A DNA stretch of 64,000 bases from JAEUOS01 sp965279115 (GTDB lineage: Bacteria; Pseudomonadota; Gammaproteobacteria; Burkholderiales; JAEUOS01). Numbering within the stretch: position 1 is the stretch's first letter; each line of letters starts with the position of its first letter. The stretch lies in assembly GCA_965279115.1 (NCBI GenBank), contig OZ257137.1, positions 6,324,001 to 6,388,000 on the forward strand, read 5' to 3'. Position numbers and translations under genes: made by a program. The notes under the pieces were generated by a model. The model worked only from the letters and a program-made list of their open reading frames with translations. It searched no databases and was not told the origin of the DNA. Shown piece after piece: positions 23,612-32,255 of the stretch.

Positions 23612-24862
23612 CTACTGGTGCATGTAGATGAACTCGCGCACCACCGGATAGATCTCGTTGGCCCAGCGTTTTCCGTTGAACACCCCATAGTGGCCGACAC
23701 CTGCCTGCACATGGTGGCGCTTGCGGTTCAACCTGATTCCGGTGCACATGTCCTGGGCCGCGAGGGTCTGGCCCAGCGCGCAAATGTCGTCCTTTTCACC
23801 TTCCACGGTCAAAAGCGCAGTGCGCACAATGGCCGCCGGTTCCACCTTCACGCCCTGGTATTTCAGTTGCCCGCGCGGCAACTGGAACTCCTGGAACACC
23901 TTGCGCACGGTCTCGATATAGAACTCGGCCGGCAGGTCGCATACGGCCAGGTATTCCTCGTAGAAGTCGCGGATCGCGTCGGCCCTGCCGTGTTCGCCGT
24001 TGACGCGCAGCCAGTAAAGGTCGGAAAAAGCCTTGTTGTGGCGCGCCTGGTTCATGCTCATGAAGGCGCCGATCTGCACGAATCCGGGATAGACCCGCCG
24101 GCGCGCACCGGCGAAACGCAAAGGCACCGCACCGATCAGGTTGTCCTCGAACCATTCGATCGGTTTCGACATCGCCAGTTCATTGACCTTTGTCGGCGCA
24201 ACCCGCGCGTCGATCGGGCCGGCCATCAGGGTCAGGGTGGCCGGCTGCGCGGCGTGTTCTCCAGCGGCCATGACCGACGCGGCGGCAAGGGCCGCCACTG
24301 TCGGCTGGCACACCGCCACCACATGGGCCCGCGGCCCCAGGTGCTGCAGGAATTCGATCAGGTGCGAGGTATAGGCGTCGAGGTCGAACCTGCCGCCCGC
24401 CAGCGGCACATCGCGCGCGTTGTGCCAGTCCGTGATGTACACGTCATGGTCCGGCAGCATGGTGACCACCGTGCCGCGCAGGAGGGTTGCGAAGTGTCCG
24501 GACATCGGCGCCACGATCAGCACCCGCGGCTGCTCCGGAATGCCGCGCTTGCGGAAATGCAGCAGCGTGCCGAACGGGGTCGTCATTGCCGCCTCTTCGG
24601 TCACCTGTACAGGCATACCCGCGACAACCACCTCCTCGATGTCGAACGCCGGACGCGCATGGGTCAGCCCGGTTCGCACAAACACCTCGCAGGCGGCCGC
24701 GGCCCCCTTGCCGAACAGGCTGTCGGCGAAGAGCGCGGGCGCCAGTGTCATCAGGCTGGAATAGCCTCCCGCCATGAGTCGCCAGGGCTCGGTGGCATCA
24801 GCCATTGCCTGAAACCCCTGGTAAAGCATTGCGGCGCGGACTGCCGCCTTGTCCATTTGCAT
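23612..24862 (-). CDS. phaZ: Intracellular polyhydroxyalkanoate depolymerase
   Basis: This 416-residue alpha/beta hydrolase of the PhaZ1 type mobilises native PHB granules in the cytoplasm. The nucleophile is cysteine, in VAVCQPTVAAL (Cys185), as in Ralstonia PhaZ1, rather than the serine of extracellular depolymerases. YQGFQAMADATEPWRLMAG near the N-terminus and the ending HYGVFNGKRWANEIYPVVRE are family hallmarks. There is no signal peptide. The start region is overlapped by the palindrome ATTTGCATGCAAAT (24855-24868) and has no clear ribosome-binding site. A start at the second Met (24856) is possible. It is divergent from the glutathione transferase gene. Confidence 0.95.
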   Translation of the reverse strand: MQMDKAAVRAAMLYQGFQAMADATEPWRLMAGGYSSLMTLAPALFADSLFGKGAAAACEVFVRTGLTHARPAFDIEEVVVAGMPVQVTEEAAMTTPFGTLLHFRKRGIPEQPRVLIVAPMSGHFATLLRGTVVTMLPDHDVYITDWHNARDVPLAGGRFDLDAYTSHLIEFLQHLGPRAHVVAVCQPTVAALAAASVMAAGEHAAQPATLTLMAGPIDARVAPTKVNELAMSKPIEWFEDNLIGAVPLRFAGARRRVYPGFVQIGAFMSMNQARHNKAFSDLYWLRVNGEHGRADAIRDFYEEYLAVCDLPAEFYIETVRKVFQEFQLPRGQLKYQGVKVEPAAIVRTALLTVEGEKDDICALGQTLAAQDMCTGIRLNRKRHHVQAGVGHYGVFNGKRWANEIYPVVREFIYMHQ

Positions 24863-24896
24863 GCAAATCGATCGATGGCGTTGGTGAACAGTTCAA

Positions 24897-24946
24897 CGCA
24901 ATGGCCGTGCCAGAAAATTGGTATCCAGCTTGGCACGGCCATTGCG
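24897..24946. repeat. 16-bp perfect inverted repeat between phaZ and the GST gene
   Basis: CGCAATGGCCGTGCCA (24897-24912) and TGGCACGGCCATTGCG (24931-24946) are exact reverse complements separated by 18 bp. Both arms lie in the divergent promoter space, so it may be a regulator binding pair (repeat centres 34 bp apart) or an RNA hairpin in the phaZ or GST leader. Confidence 0.8.
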
Positions 24947-25010
24947 AGAACCGCCCCGTCGATACCCCATTCCCCGCGGGATCGCAACTCGAATACCGGG
25001 AGACAAGCCC

Positions 25011-25676
25011 ATGCCGCGCACCGCAAAAACCACCCTGACCTTGAGCAGCAAGAATTATTCGTCCTGGTCGATGCGTGGCTGGCTACTGGCGCGCTTCGCC
25101 GGACTGCCCTTCGAGGAAGTCATCCTTTCGCCGGAAGACGCGGCCGCCCGCGCCGAGATCCTGCAGCTTTCGCCGTCATTCCTGGTTCCCTGCCTGACCC
25201 ACCAGGAGGTGCGCGTATGGGACACCCTTTCCATCGCCGAGTACCTCAACGAGGTGAAGCCCAAGGCAGGGCTGCTGCCCGAGGAGCGCGCCGCCCGCGC
25301 CCGCTGCCGCTCGATCTGCGGGGAAATGCATTCCGGCTTCTCGGCCATGCGCGCGGCGCTGCCCATGAACCTGAAGGGCCATTTCCCCGGCTTCAAGGTC
25401 TGGTCGCGCGCCCAGGCCGACATCGACCGCATCGTGGAAATCTGGGAAGGCTGTTTCGCGGATTACGGCGGGCCCTACCTGTTCGGCAAGGCGCGCTGTA
25501 TGGCCGACGCCATGTACGCCCCGGTGGTGACGCGGTTTCTTTCCTACGACGTCAAGCTTCCGGCTGTCTGCGCCCGCTACTGCCGGACCATCATGGCCAT
25601 GCCCGAAGTGGCTGAATGGGTCGAGGGCGCCAAGGGCGAACCGGAAGATATCGAGGAGCTTGAGGTCGAGTTCTGA
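25011..25676 (+). CDS. Glutathione S-transferase family protein
   Basis: This 221-residue cytosolic GST has an N-terminal thioredoxin-like domain (TLSSKNYSSWSMRGWLLARF, LVPCLTHQEVRVWDTLSIAE, where DTLSIAEYL carries the Ser-Ile/Glu glutathione contacts) and a helical C-terminal domain. Ser15-Ser18 in NYSSWS could supply the catalytic hydroxyl, as in beta/zeta-like bacterial GSTs. The start at 25011 follows GGGAG. It is divergently transcribed from phaZ, and the substrate is unknown. Confidence 0.88.
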   Translation: MPRTAKTTLTLSSKNYSSWSMRGWLLARFAGLPFEEVILSPEDAAARAEILQLSPSFLVPCLTHQEVRVWDTLSIAEYLNEVKPKAGLLPEERAARARCRSICGEMHSGFSAMRAALPMNLKGHFPGFKVWSRAQADIDRIVEIWEGCFADYGGPYLFGKARCMADAMYAPVVTRFLSYDVKLPAVCARYCRTIMAMPEVAEWVEGAKGEPEDIEELEVEF

Positions 25677-25718
25677 ACCGCGGCGGCGCAGGCAACTCTG
25701 CGCCGGCCAGTACGTCCG

Positions 25719-26141
25719 CTAGCGCCAGGGTTGCGGGGCCGGCACGGCGCACGGCCCCTCGACCTCCACCGTATTGAAATCCGCAGGGCCGACCACCTCA
25801 AGATATTCCATGTCAGGAGAGTAGTCGAAGAGATAGTGGACGATGCCGGGTCGCTGGTGCACGCAATCGCCCGCCTCCACCAGGGTCTCGCGGTCCTCGT
25901 ACATGAACCTGGCCCAGCCCTTCAGCATCAGCACCATATGGAATTGCGCTTCATGCCGGTGCCAGCCGGTGCCTTTCTCGGGGGCCATGTTCGCCCTGAC
26001 CAGCTGCGCGATCACCTTTCCGTGGGTCGCCTCGGTGATGCCAAGGTCGCGATATTGAAAGAAGTCCCGCAAACCGTCGGACCGGAACGGGGTGTCGGAG
26101 GTCTTGATATGCGAGAAAAGCGTTTCCGTGCGGTCGAGCAT
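25719..26141 (-). CDS. Small cupin-domain protein
   Basis: This 140-residue single-domain cupin has TGWHRHEAQFHMVLMLKGW, supplying two His and a Glu-equivalent for metal in motif 1, and GDCVHQRPGIVHYLFDYSPD, giving the motif 2 His. The start at 26141 follows CAGGGAG. Such cupins can be dioxygenases, isomerases or ligand-binding proteins, and no substrate is evident. It is alone on the minus strand between the GST and pgeF genes, with 400 bp of empty sequence upstream. Confidence 0.8.
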   Translation of the reverse strand: MLDRTETLFSHIKTSDTPFRSDGLRDFFQYRDLGITEATHGKVIAQLVRANMAPEKGTGWHRHEAQFHMVLMLKGWARFMYEDRETLVEAGDCVHQRPGIVHYLFDYSPDMEYLEVVGPADFNTVEVEGPCAVPAPQPWR

Positions 26142-26548
26142 GTGCGGCTCCCTGGGATGAGTTGGACGACAGACCCGCAGCTTCGTGGCTGCAAATGCTG
26201 CGTCGCAACGGATGTGCCAGGCCGGCGCAGGCAACATGGCGCAAAGCGACGTCGGGAAACGCGACTCCAATCGGTGCACTCGCCTGCATGTGGGCGCACC
26301 GCCCGGGAACAATTTCGGCGCCTTGGCCCTGATGCAAGGACCTCCAGCCGATCGCATCGTGCTGTCGTGCACGTCCGGTACCGGGCCTATCGCACCGCTT
26401 CCGGGCACACGGCGGTCCAGGTGGCCTGCCGGGATGCCGGGTCAACCTGCTCCGATCCGGCCGGATGCGCCCGACATCGGGGCATGACGCCGGCAATGCG
26501 CGCCGACTTGATGCCCCGCGGCACCCAGCTCGCGCCAATCGTTACTAC
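26142..26548. other. 400-bp stretch without a gene
   Basis: No frame in this stretch has a ribosome-binding site and a recognisable product. It lies downstream of pgeF and upstream of the cupin gene on the same strand, so it should contain the cupin promoter. I see no strong terminator or operator. Confidence 0.5.
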
Positions 26549-27292
26549 CTATTGGCGCCAGACAAAAGCCGCCATGCGCCCGCTCCTGCCACGATCGCGC
26601 CGGTGGGAAAACCAGCGGGACTCCTCGACAGTGCAAAACCCGCCGCCGGACAGTGCGGTTACGCCAAGCGCTTCCAGGCGTTGCCGCGCCAGCGTGTACA
26701 GGTCGCAAAGCCATTTCCCGGGACGGCCGGGATAGGCAGAAAAAGCAGCGGCCGCGCGGGCGTCGTAGGCGACGAAAGCCTCCAGGACGTCAGCTCCGAC
26801 TTCGAAGTTGCGCGGGCCGATCGCCGGCCCGAGCCAGGCGGAAAGGCGCTGCGGTGACGTGCCCATGGCGCGAACCGTGGATTCGATGACGCCCGACGAC
26901 AGCCCGCGCCATCCGGCATGCGCGGCGGCGACCGTGCTGCCATCCTGGTCGCACAGCAACACCGGCATGCAGTCGGCCACCATCACGGCGCACACAACAC
27001 CCCGGCTAGCGGTCCAGGACGCATCGGCTTCGGGCTCACCCGCCACGGCCGAAGCCTCGACCACGCCTGCGCCATGGACCTGACGCAACCAGGCGGGTTC
27101 GGCCGGCAGCGCCGCGCGCAGGATCGCGCGGTTGCGCCGCACGTTGTCAATGTCGTCCCCGCTGCGCAATCCGAGGTTCATGCTGTCAAAGGGGGCCGGG
27201 CTGATGCCGCCCGCCCGCGTGGTCACGAAAGCCCGCACGCCGCTCGGCGCCTGCCATTCCGGCACGAGCCAATCGGGATGCATCTGCGTCAT
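26549..27292 (-). CDS. pgeF: PgeF/YfiH-type multicopper-oxidase-like purine nucleoside phosphorylase
   Basis: This 247-residue protein of the YfiH (DUF152) family was formerly called a laccase. Family members act on purine nucleosides and have been tied to removal of wrong cell-wall precursors. Conserved metal/active-site motifs are visible: QVHGAGVV, ADCMPVLLCDQ and AHAGWRGL, the last with His preceding Gly-Trp-Arg. GISPAPFDSMNLGLRSGDD is the N-terminal signature. The ATG overlaps the rluD stop (ATGA), a linkage widespread in proteobacteria. Confidence 0.92.
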   Translation of the reverse strand: MTQMHPDWLVPEWQAPSGVRAFVTTRAGGISPAPFDSMNLGLRSGDDIDNVRRNRAILRAALPAEPAWLRQVHGAGVVEASAVAGEPEADASWTASRGVVCAVMVADCMPVLLCDQDGSTVAAAHAGWRGLSSGVIESTVRAMGTSPQRLSAWLGPAIGPRNFEVGADVLEAFVAYDARAAAAFSAYPGRPGKWLCDLYTLARQRLEALGVTALSGGGFCTVEESRWFSHRRDRGRSGRMAAFVWRQ

Positions 27293-28269
27293 GCCGCCTC
27301 CAGGCTGTCGAGCAATGCCTGCATGTCAGCCGGAACAGGTGCCTCCCACGCCAGCGTACGGCCGGACACCGGATGCACCAGGCCAAGGCGGCGCGCATGC
27401 AATGCCTGCCGCACGAACCAGGTCCGCCATGGCAACTGGCCATATACCTGGTCGCCCACGATCGCGTGGCCGATGTGTTGCATGTGGACTCGAATCTGGT
27501 GTGTGCGGCCGGTCTCGAGCCGGCACTCGAGCAAGGTCGCCTCGCGCCCGGCGCGCGCGAAGTGCTGCAAGGGGTTGAAATGCGTCACCGCCGACTTGGC
27601 GCCGCTGGCGCTGTCAGGCAAAACCGCCATGCGGGTGCGCTGGGAGGGATGACGGCCCAATGCCGCATCCACCCGCCCCGCATGCTCGACCCGCCCGCCG
27701 ACCAGCGCAAGGTACTCGCGCCGGACGGCACGCTCCTGCAACTGCCTCACCAAGGCGGTTTGCGCCTCGAGGGTCTTGGCGACCACCAGCAGCCCGCTGG
27801 TGTCCTTGTCGAGGCGGTGCACGATCCCCGCACGCGGCACATCGGCCAACTGCGGCGCATGATGCAACAGGGCATTGAGCAGGGTGCCGCCCCAGTTGCC
27901 CGCCGCCGGGTGTGCCACCATCCCGGCCGGCTTGTCGATGACGATGATGGCCTCGTCCTCATGCACCACCGCCAGGCTGATGTCCTCCGGCGCATGCGAA
28001 GCCGCATCGTCCGCCGGTTGCGGGGTCACGGCGATCGCCTCGCCGCCCTTGAGCTTGTGCCTGATCGCCACGGTGCGCTTGTCAAGGGTCACATGGCCGG
28101 CTTCTATCCATTCCTGGATGCGGCCGCGGGAAAACTGCGGCAACCAGCGCGCCAATCCCTGGTCCAGGCGCATGCCCAGGGCCTCGGCAGGCACGGTCAG
28201 GCGGATCGCCGTGTCGGCGGCGTCCCCTCCGTTATAATCCACAGGTTGTTTTTCACCGGTTCTGCGCAT
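27289..28269 (-). CDS. rluD: 23S rRNA pseudouridine synthase RluD
   Basis: This 326-residue RluA-family enzyme converts U1911/1915/1917 in 23S rRNA helix 69. It has an N-terminal S4 domain (RLDQGLARWLPQFSRGRIQE) and a catalytic domain with HRLDKDTSGLLVVAKT, where the Asp after Leu is the nucleophile. The start at 28269 overlaps the bamD start on the opposite strand, and the residues ahead of VPAEALGMRLDQ are unlike RluD. A GTG near 28244 could be the true start. It is coupled to pgeF. Confidence 0.93.
   Translation of the reverse strand: MRRTGEKQPVDYNGGDAADTAIRLTVPAEALGMRLDQGLARWLPQFSRGRIQEWIEAGHVTLDKRTVAIRHKLKGGEAIAVTPQPADDAASHAPEDISLAVVHEDEAIIVIDKPAGMVAHPAAGNWGGTLLNALLHHAPQLADVPRAGIVHRLDKDTSGLLVVAKTLEAQTALVRQLQERAVRREYLALVGGRVEHAGRVDAALGRHPSQRTRMAVLPDSASGAKSAVTHFNPLQHFARAGREATLLECRLETGRTHQIRVHMQHIGHAIVGDQVYGQLPWRTWFVRQALHARRLGLVHPVSGRTLAWEAPVPADMQALLDSLEAA
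28233..28238 (+). promoter_or_regulatory. Candidate -10 of the bamD promoter
   Basis: A perfect TATAAT lies 30 bp before the bamD ATG, inside the annotated 5' end of rluD. The -35 is poor. The element supports a shorter rluD or an overlapping promoter arrangement. Confidence 0.45.
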
Positions 28270-29086
28270 GGCATGCAATCCTAGCCTACATTCGCGCGCC
28301 TTCGCGCTGATTCTCGCGATCGGCGTCCTGTTCGGCCTGTCCGGCTGCGGCAGCACGCCGACCAATGACGAGACCGCCGGCTGGTCCGCCCAGAAGATAT
28401 ACACCGAGGCACGCGAGGAAATGCGCGCCGGCGGCTGGGACAAGGCGATCAAGCTGCTCGAGTCGCTGGAGTCGAAATATCCGTTCGGCCGCTACGCGCA
28501 GCAGGCGCAGATCGACATTGCCTATTCCTACTGGAAGAACAACGACATCGCCTCCTCCGTGGCCGCCTGCGACCGCTTCATCAAGCTGTATCCCAACCAT
28601 GAAAACCTCGACTACGTCTATTACCTGCGCGGTCTGGCGCTCTTCAACGAGGATATGGGTCTGCTCGGCAAGTTCTCCGGCCAGGACCCGACCGAACGCG
28701 ACAACCGGGGCTTGCGCGAATCCTTCGACACCTTGAAGACGCTCGTCAACCGTTTCCCGCAAAGCAAGTACACCGAGGATGCGCGCCTGCGCCTCAAATA
28801 CCTGGTCAACGCGCTCGCGCAATACGAGGTGCATGTCGCCCGCTATTACATGCGCCGCACCGCCTACCTGGCCGCGGCCAATCGCGTGCAGTACATGATC
28901 ACGACCTACCCGGACACGCCCGCCCAGGAGGAGGCGCTGTACATACTCGCCTCGGCCTATGACGCGATGGGCATGACCGACCTGCGTGACGACACCCGCC
29001 GGGTGCTTGACAAGACCTATCCGAACAGCGAGATCGTGCGCAACAAGGGCCCGAAATCCGACTCCGCCTGGTGGCGAATCTGGTAA
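28268..29086 (+). CDS. bamD: Outer-membrane assembly lipoprotein BamD
   Basis: This 272-residue lipoprotein of the BAM complex is needed for beta-barrel insertion. The signal sequence ends in a lipobox LSGC, with the acylated Cys at about residue 27. The mature part contains TPR-like helical repeats: WDKAIKLLESLESKYPFGRY, AQIDIAYSYWKNNDIASSVA, and YTEDARLRLKYLVNALAQYE. The length matches the family. It is divergent from rluD and ends 30 bp before a terminator. Confidence 0.96.
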   Translation: MACNPSLHSRAFALILAIGVLFGLSGCGSTPTNDETAGWSAQKIYTEAREEMRAGGWDKAIKLLESLESKYPFGRYAQQAQIDIAYSYWKNNDIASSVAACDRFIKLYPNHENLDYVYYLRGLALFNEDMGLLGKFSGQDPTERDNRGLRESFDTLKTLVNRFPQSKYTEDARLRLKYLVNALAQYEVHVARYYMRRTAYLAAANRVQYMITTYPDTPAQEEALYILASAYDAMGMTDLRDDTRRVLDKTYPNSEIVRNKGPKSDSAWWRIW

Positions 29087-29116
29087 CCCGCTAAAGGGGC
29101 CGCTCGCCATCCCTGC

Positions 29117-29150
29117 AAGGGGCAGGTGCTTTTCGCGCCTGCCCTTTTGT
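29117..29150 (+). terminator. Terminator after bamD
   Basis: AAGGGGCAGGTGC pairs with GCGCCTGCCCTTTT (29135-29148) across a TTTTC loop, and the T run follows directly. The complementary strand begins with AAAAGGGC, so it can also serve the converging denD gene. Confidence 0.85.
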
Positions 29151-29154
29151 TCAT

Positions 29155-30135
29155 CTAGACCTTGATGCTTTCGTCCCGGATGTACTGGGCGACAATTTCG
29201 TCCATGGTCCTGTCGGCGCTAAATCCCATGCCGTTGGCGCGCGGCGTATCCAGCCTTGCCGCCCAGGTCTTGACTATCGCCCGGATGCGCTCGTCGTTGA
29301 CATAGCGAACCCGGCTGGCCGCCGCCTCGCCACCCAGCCGGCGCAGCGAATCGACCATTTCCCCGACGCTGACCACGATGCCCGGCAGGCTGACGGCGCG
29401 CAACTCACCAAACGCCTCGCTGGGCAATTCGAAAGCACGCACCAGGTTGGCCACCACCTTCGCCGGTGAACACATCCACATCAGGGTTTCCGGCGGCACC
29501 GGACAATCGTAGTCGACACCATTGAGCGGCTCGCGGATCACCGCGCTGGCGAACGACGAGGCGGCAGCGTTGGCCTTGCCCGGCCGCACCGACACGGTCG
29601 GGATGCGCACGGCGCGCCCGTCGATGTAACCCTTGCGGTTGTAGTCCGCGGTGAGCCACTCGCCGATCAGCTTCTGCACGCCATAGGAGGCCTGCGGGGT
29701 CGGCGTGGTGGAATCGGTGATCACATCCGGCAGCGGCGTGCCGAACACGGCGATGGAACTGGAAAAAAGCAGGCGCGGCCGGTTGCCGGCCTTGCGGCAA
29801 GCCTCCAGCACAACGCGATAACCATCCAGGTTGACGCGCATGCCGAGCTCAAAGTCGGATTCGGCCTGGCCGCTGACCACGGCCGCCAGGTGGAATACGC
29901 CGTCGGTATCGTTTCCGAGCGCGGCAGCGACCGCCGCCGCATCGCTGACCTCGCCCTTGACGAACCGGACACGCGCGTCCTTCACGCCATTGGCAGGCTC
30001 GGCGATGTCCATCAAGGTGATGCGGCTGACCGGTTTGCGCTCGCCCCTTGAATTCACGGTGTCACCCTGGGCGAGCAGCGCGCGCGCCACACGCTGCCCC
30101 AGAAATCCGCCACCACCGGTAATGAGTATGTTCAT
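29155..30135 (-). CDS. denD: NAD-dependent epimerase/dehydratase, D-erythronate dehydrogenase-like
   Basis: This 326-residue extended short-chain dehydrogenase has the Rossmann motif TGGGGFLG at about residues 6-13 and the catalytic pair YGVQK near 150. The family resemblance (NRKGYIDGRAVRIPTVSVRP, CPVPPETLMWMCSPAKVVAN) is to DenD, which oxidises D-erythronate to 2-keto-D-erythronate in four-carbon acid sugar catabolism. No other den/otn genes are adjacent, so the specific substrate is an inference. It converges on bamD. Confidence 0.85.
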   Translation of the reverse strand: MNILITGGGGFLGQRVARALLAQGDTVNSRGERKPVSRITLMDIAEPANGVKDARVRFVKGEVSDAAAVAAALGNDTDGVFHLAAVVSGQAESDFELGMRVNLDGYRVVLEACRKAGNRPRLLFSSSIAVFGTPLPDVITDSTTPTPQASYGVQKLIGEWLTADYNRKGYIDGRAVRIPTVSVRPGKANAAASSFASAVIREPLNGVDYDCPVPPETLMWMCSPAKVVANLVRAFELPSEAFGELRAVSLPGIVVSVGEMVDSLRRLGGEAAASRVRYVNDERIRAIVKTWAARLDTPRANGMGFSADRTMDEIVAQYIRDESIKV

Positions 30136-30159
30136 TCCTGTCTCCGCTTTGACTGCAAT

Positions 30160-32193
30160 CTAATCGCCGTTTTCGCCTACGGCCGCGATTGTATTGGAAC
30201 TCTCCGGCGCAGCGCCGGAGAGGAAAGCCTGCGCCTCGGCACGTTCGCGGGTGCGGCGCATCGGCGGCAACGCCTGCCACAGGCGGCGACCGTAGGGCTT
30301 GTCGGTCAGGCGGGTATCGCAGATGGCCAGCACGCCGTGATCGGTCTCGTCGCGGATCAGGCGCCCCGCGCCCTGCTTCAAGGTGATGGCCGCGCGTGGC
30401 AACTGGTATTCCATGAAGGCGTTTCTGCCCTGGCGCTTCATTTCGTCGATGCGGGCGGACAAGACCGGGTCATCCGGCGGCGCGAACGGCAGCTTGTCTA
30501 TCACCACCAGCTTCAACGCATCGCCCTTGACGTCAACACCCTCCCAGAAGGACTGGCTGGCCACCAGGATGGCGTTGCCGAGCTTGCGAAACCGGTCCAG
30601 CAATTCGGTGCGCGAGCCCTGCCCCTGCAGCAACAGCGGCAGTTCCAGCCCGTGGCGCGGCAGCAGTTCGGCCAGGAGTTCATGCGCGCGATTCATGCCG
30701 CGGATGGTGGTAAAGAGCATGAAGGTGCCCGCGGGCCCGTTGCGGTTGGCCGCCTCGATCAGCGGTATCGCCTCCTCGACCACGCGGGTGTTGAACTCGG
30801 GCGCCATCGCCTCCGGCATGTTGCGCGGCACGTAGAGCAGCGCCTGGCTGGCATAGTCGAACGGGCTGGGCCAGGCCTGGGCCTTGGTTGACGCGATCCC
30901 GTCGAGACCCAGTTCACCCAGGTAGAGCGAAAAATCGTTCTTCACCGCCAGTGTCGCGGAAGTGAATATCCAGGCACGCTTCTCGGCCTCGACCTGGCCG
31001 CGGAAAAGCGGGGCGATCGACATCGGCGTCAGGTGCAACTGGAAACTGTGGCCGAAAACTTCCAGCCAGCGCACCGGCGGATTGTCGTCGCCCTCCCCTG
31101 CGGGCTTGTCGACAGGTTTCCAGTGCCCGCACCAGCGCTCGATCAGCGTGGCCAGCTCCTGCGCACGTCGCCAGACCGCCTCCAGGCCTTCGGCGCGCGC
31201 CGCATTGGCTTCCAGTACCCGGCTGATGTCCAGAAGGCGCGCCAGCATTCGGGCCAGCGCCTCGTCGAGCGGCTCACGCCTCGTCAATTGAGCATAGGCG
31301 ATGCGGATCGGGTTCTCGGGAAGCACGATGCGCACGTCGCGCACGGCGTTTTCAAGCGCGCGGGTGAGATCGGCCCAGTCGGCGGCATCGCGCGCGCCCG
31401 CGTACCCCTCGGAAAGCGCGTCGCGCGCCAGGTCCATCAGCAAGGCGCTGCCCACACTCTGGCCGAAGAACATGCGCGCGGTTTCCGGCAACTGGTGCGC
31501 TTCATCCAGGATCACCGTGTTGCAGGCCGGCAGCAATTCGGCCATGCCTTCGTCCTTCAGCATGACATCGGCGAAGAACAGGTGGTGGTTGACCACCACC
31601 ACGTCGGCCTCCAGCGCGTCGCGCCGCGCAGCCAGTACGTAGCAGTCCTTGTGGTGCGGACATTCCTGGCCCAGGCAGTTCTCGCGCGTGGAGGTTACCT
31701 GGCTCCACACCGTCGCGCTTTCGGGCACACCGGCGAACTCGGCACGATCACCCGAAGGCGTGGCCTTGTGGGTGCTGCCTATCATGCGCAGGTAGCGAAC
31801 GTCGTCCTTGGACTGCAGCCGGCCATCGGACATCGCGCGTTCGAGATGGTAATGGCACACATAATTGGACCGCCCCTTGAGGAGCGCCACGGTCACCGGC
31901 GCCTTGAGCGCACGGCGCACCGCCGGTATATCGCGGTGGAACAACTGGTCCTGCAGGTTCTTGGTGCCGGTGGAAACGATCACCTTGCCACCCGCCAGGA
32001 GCGCCGGAACCAGATAGGCGACGGTCTTGCCGGTGCCGGTGCCCGCTTCCAGTACGGCCACACCCTCGCCCTCGATGGCGGCGAGAATGGCCTGGGCCAT
32101 TTCGATTTGCTGCGGACGGTGGCGGAAGCCGGGAATCGCTTCGGCAAGCGGCCCCGCGGCGCCCAGCAGGGCATTCAGGTCGATATCGGGCAA
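30160..32193 (-). CDS. DinG/YoaA-family ATP-dependent DNA helicase
   Basis: This 677-residue XPD-like superfamily 2 helicase has Walker A AGTGTGKTVAYLVPAL, the DEAH box VILDEAHQLPET, and a four-Cys iron-sulfur region including CLGQECPHHKDC (with an earlier Cys in YVCHYHLERAM). Motif VI is QGAGRLIRDETDHG. It unwinds DNA in repair, or resolves R-loops as DinG does. It lies 24 bp upstream of denD on the same strand but appears functionally unrelated. The 5' end follows the Bug gene after 60 bp. Confidence 0.92.
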   Translation of the reverse strand: MPDIDLNALLGAAGPLAEAIPGFRHRPQQIEMAQAILAAIEGEGVAVLEAGTGTGKTVAYLVPALLAGGKVIVSTGTKNLQDQLFHRDIPAVRRALKAPVTVALLKGRSNYVCHYHLERAMSDGRLQSKDDVRYLRMIGSTHKATPSGDRAEFAGVPESATVWSQVTSTRENCLGQECPHHKDCYVLAARRDALEADVVVVNHHLFFADVMLKDEGMAELLPACNTVILDEAHQLPETARMFFGQSVGSALLMDLARDALSEGYAGARDAADWADLTRALENAVRDVRIVLPENPIRIAYAQLTRREPLDEALARMLARLLDISRVLEANAARAEGLEAVWRRAQELATLIERWCGHWKPVDKPAGEGDDNPPVRWLEVFGHSFQLHLTPMSIAPLFRGQVEAEKRAWIFTSATLAVKNDFSLYLGELGLDGIASTKAQAWPSPFDYASQALLYVPRNMPEAMAPEFNTRVVEEAIPLIEAANRNGPAGTFMLFTTIRGMNRAHELLAELLPRHGLELPLLLQGQGSRTELLDRFRKLGNAILVASQSFWEGVDVKGDALKLVVIDKLPFAPPDDPVLSARIDEMKRQGRNAFMEYQLPRAAITLKQGAGRLIRDETDHGVLAICDTRLTDKPYGRRLWQALPPMRRTRERAEAQAFLSGAAPESSNTIAAVGENGD

Positions 32194-32255
32194 AGCGTTG
32201 CGGCGCCGTTGCAGGCGGACCGCTTGAGGACGAAGAATGCGATTTTATCGCGCCG

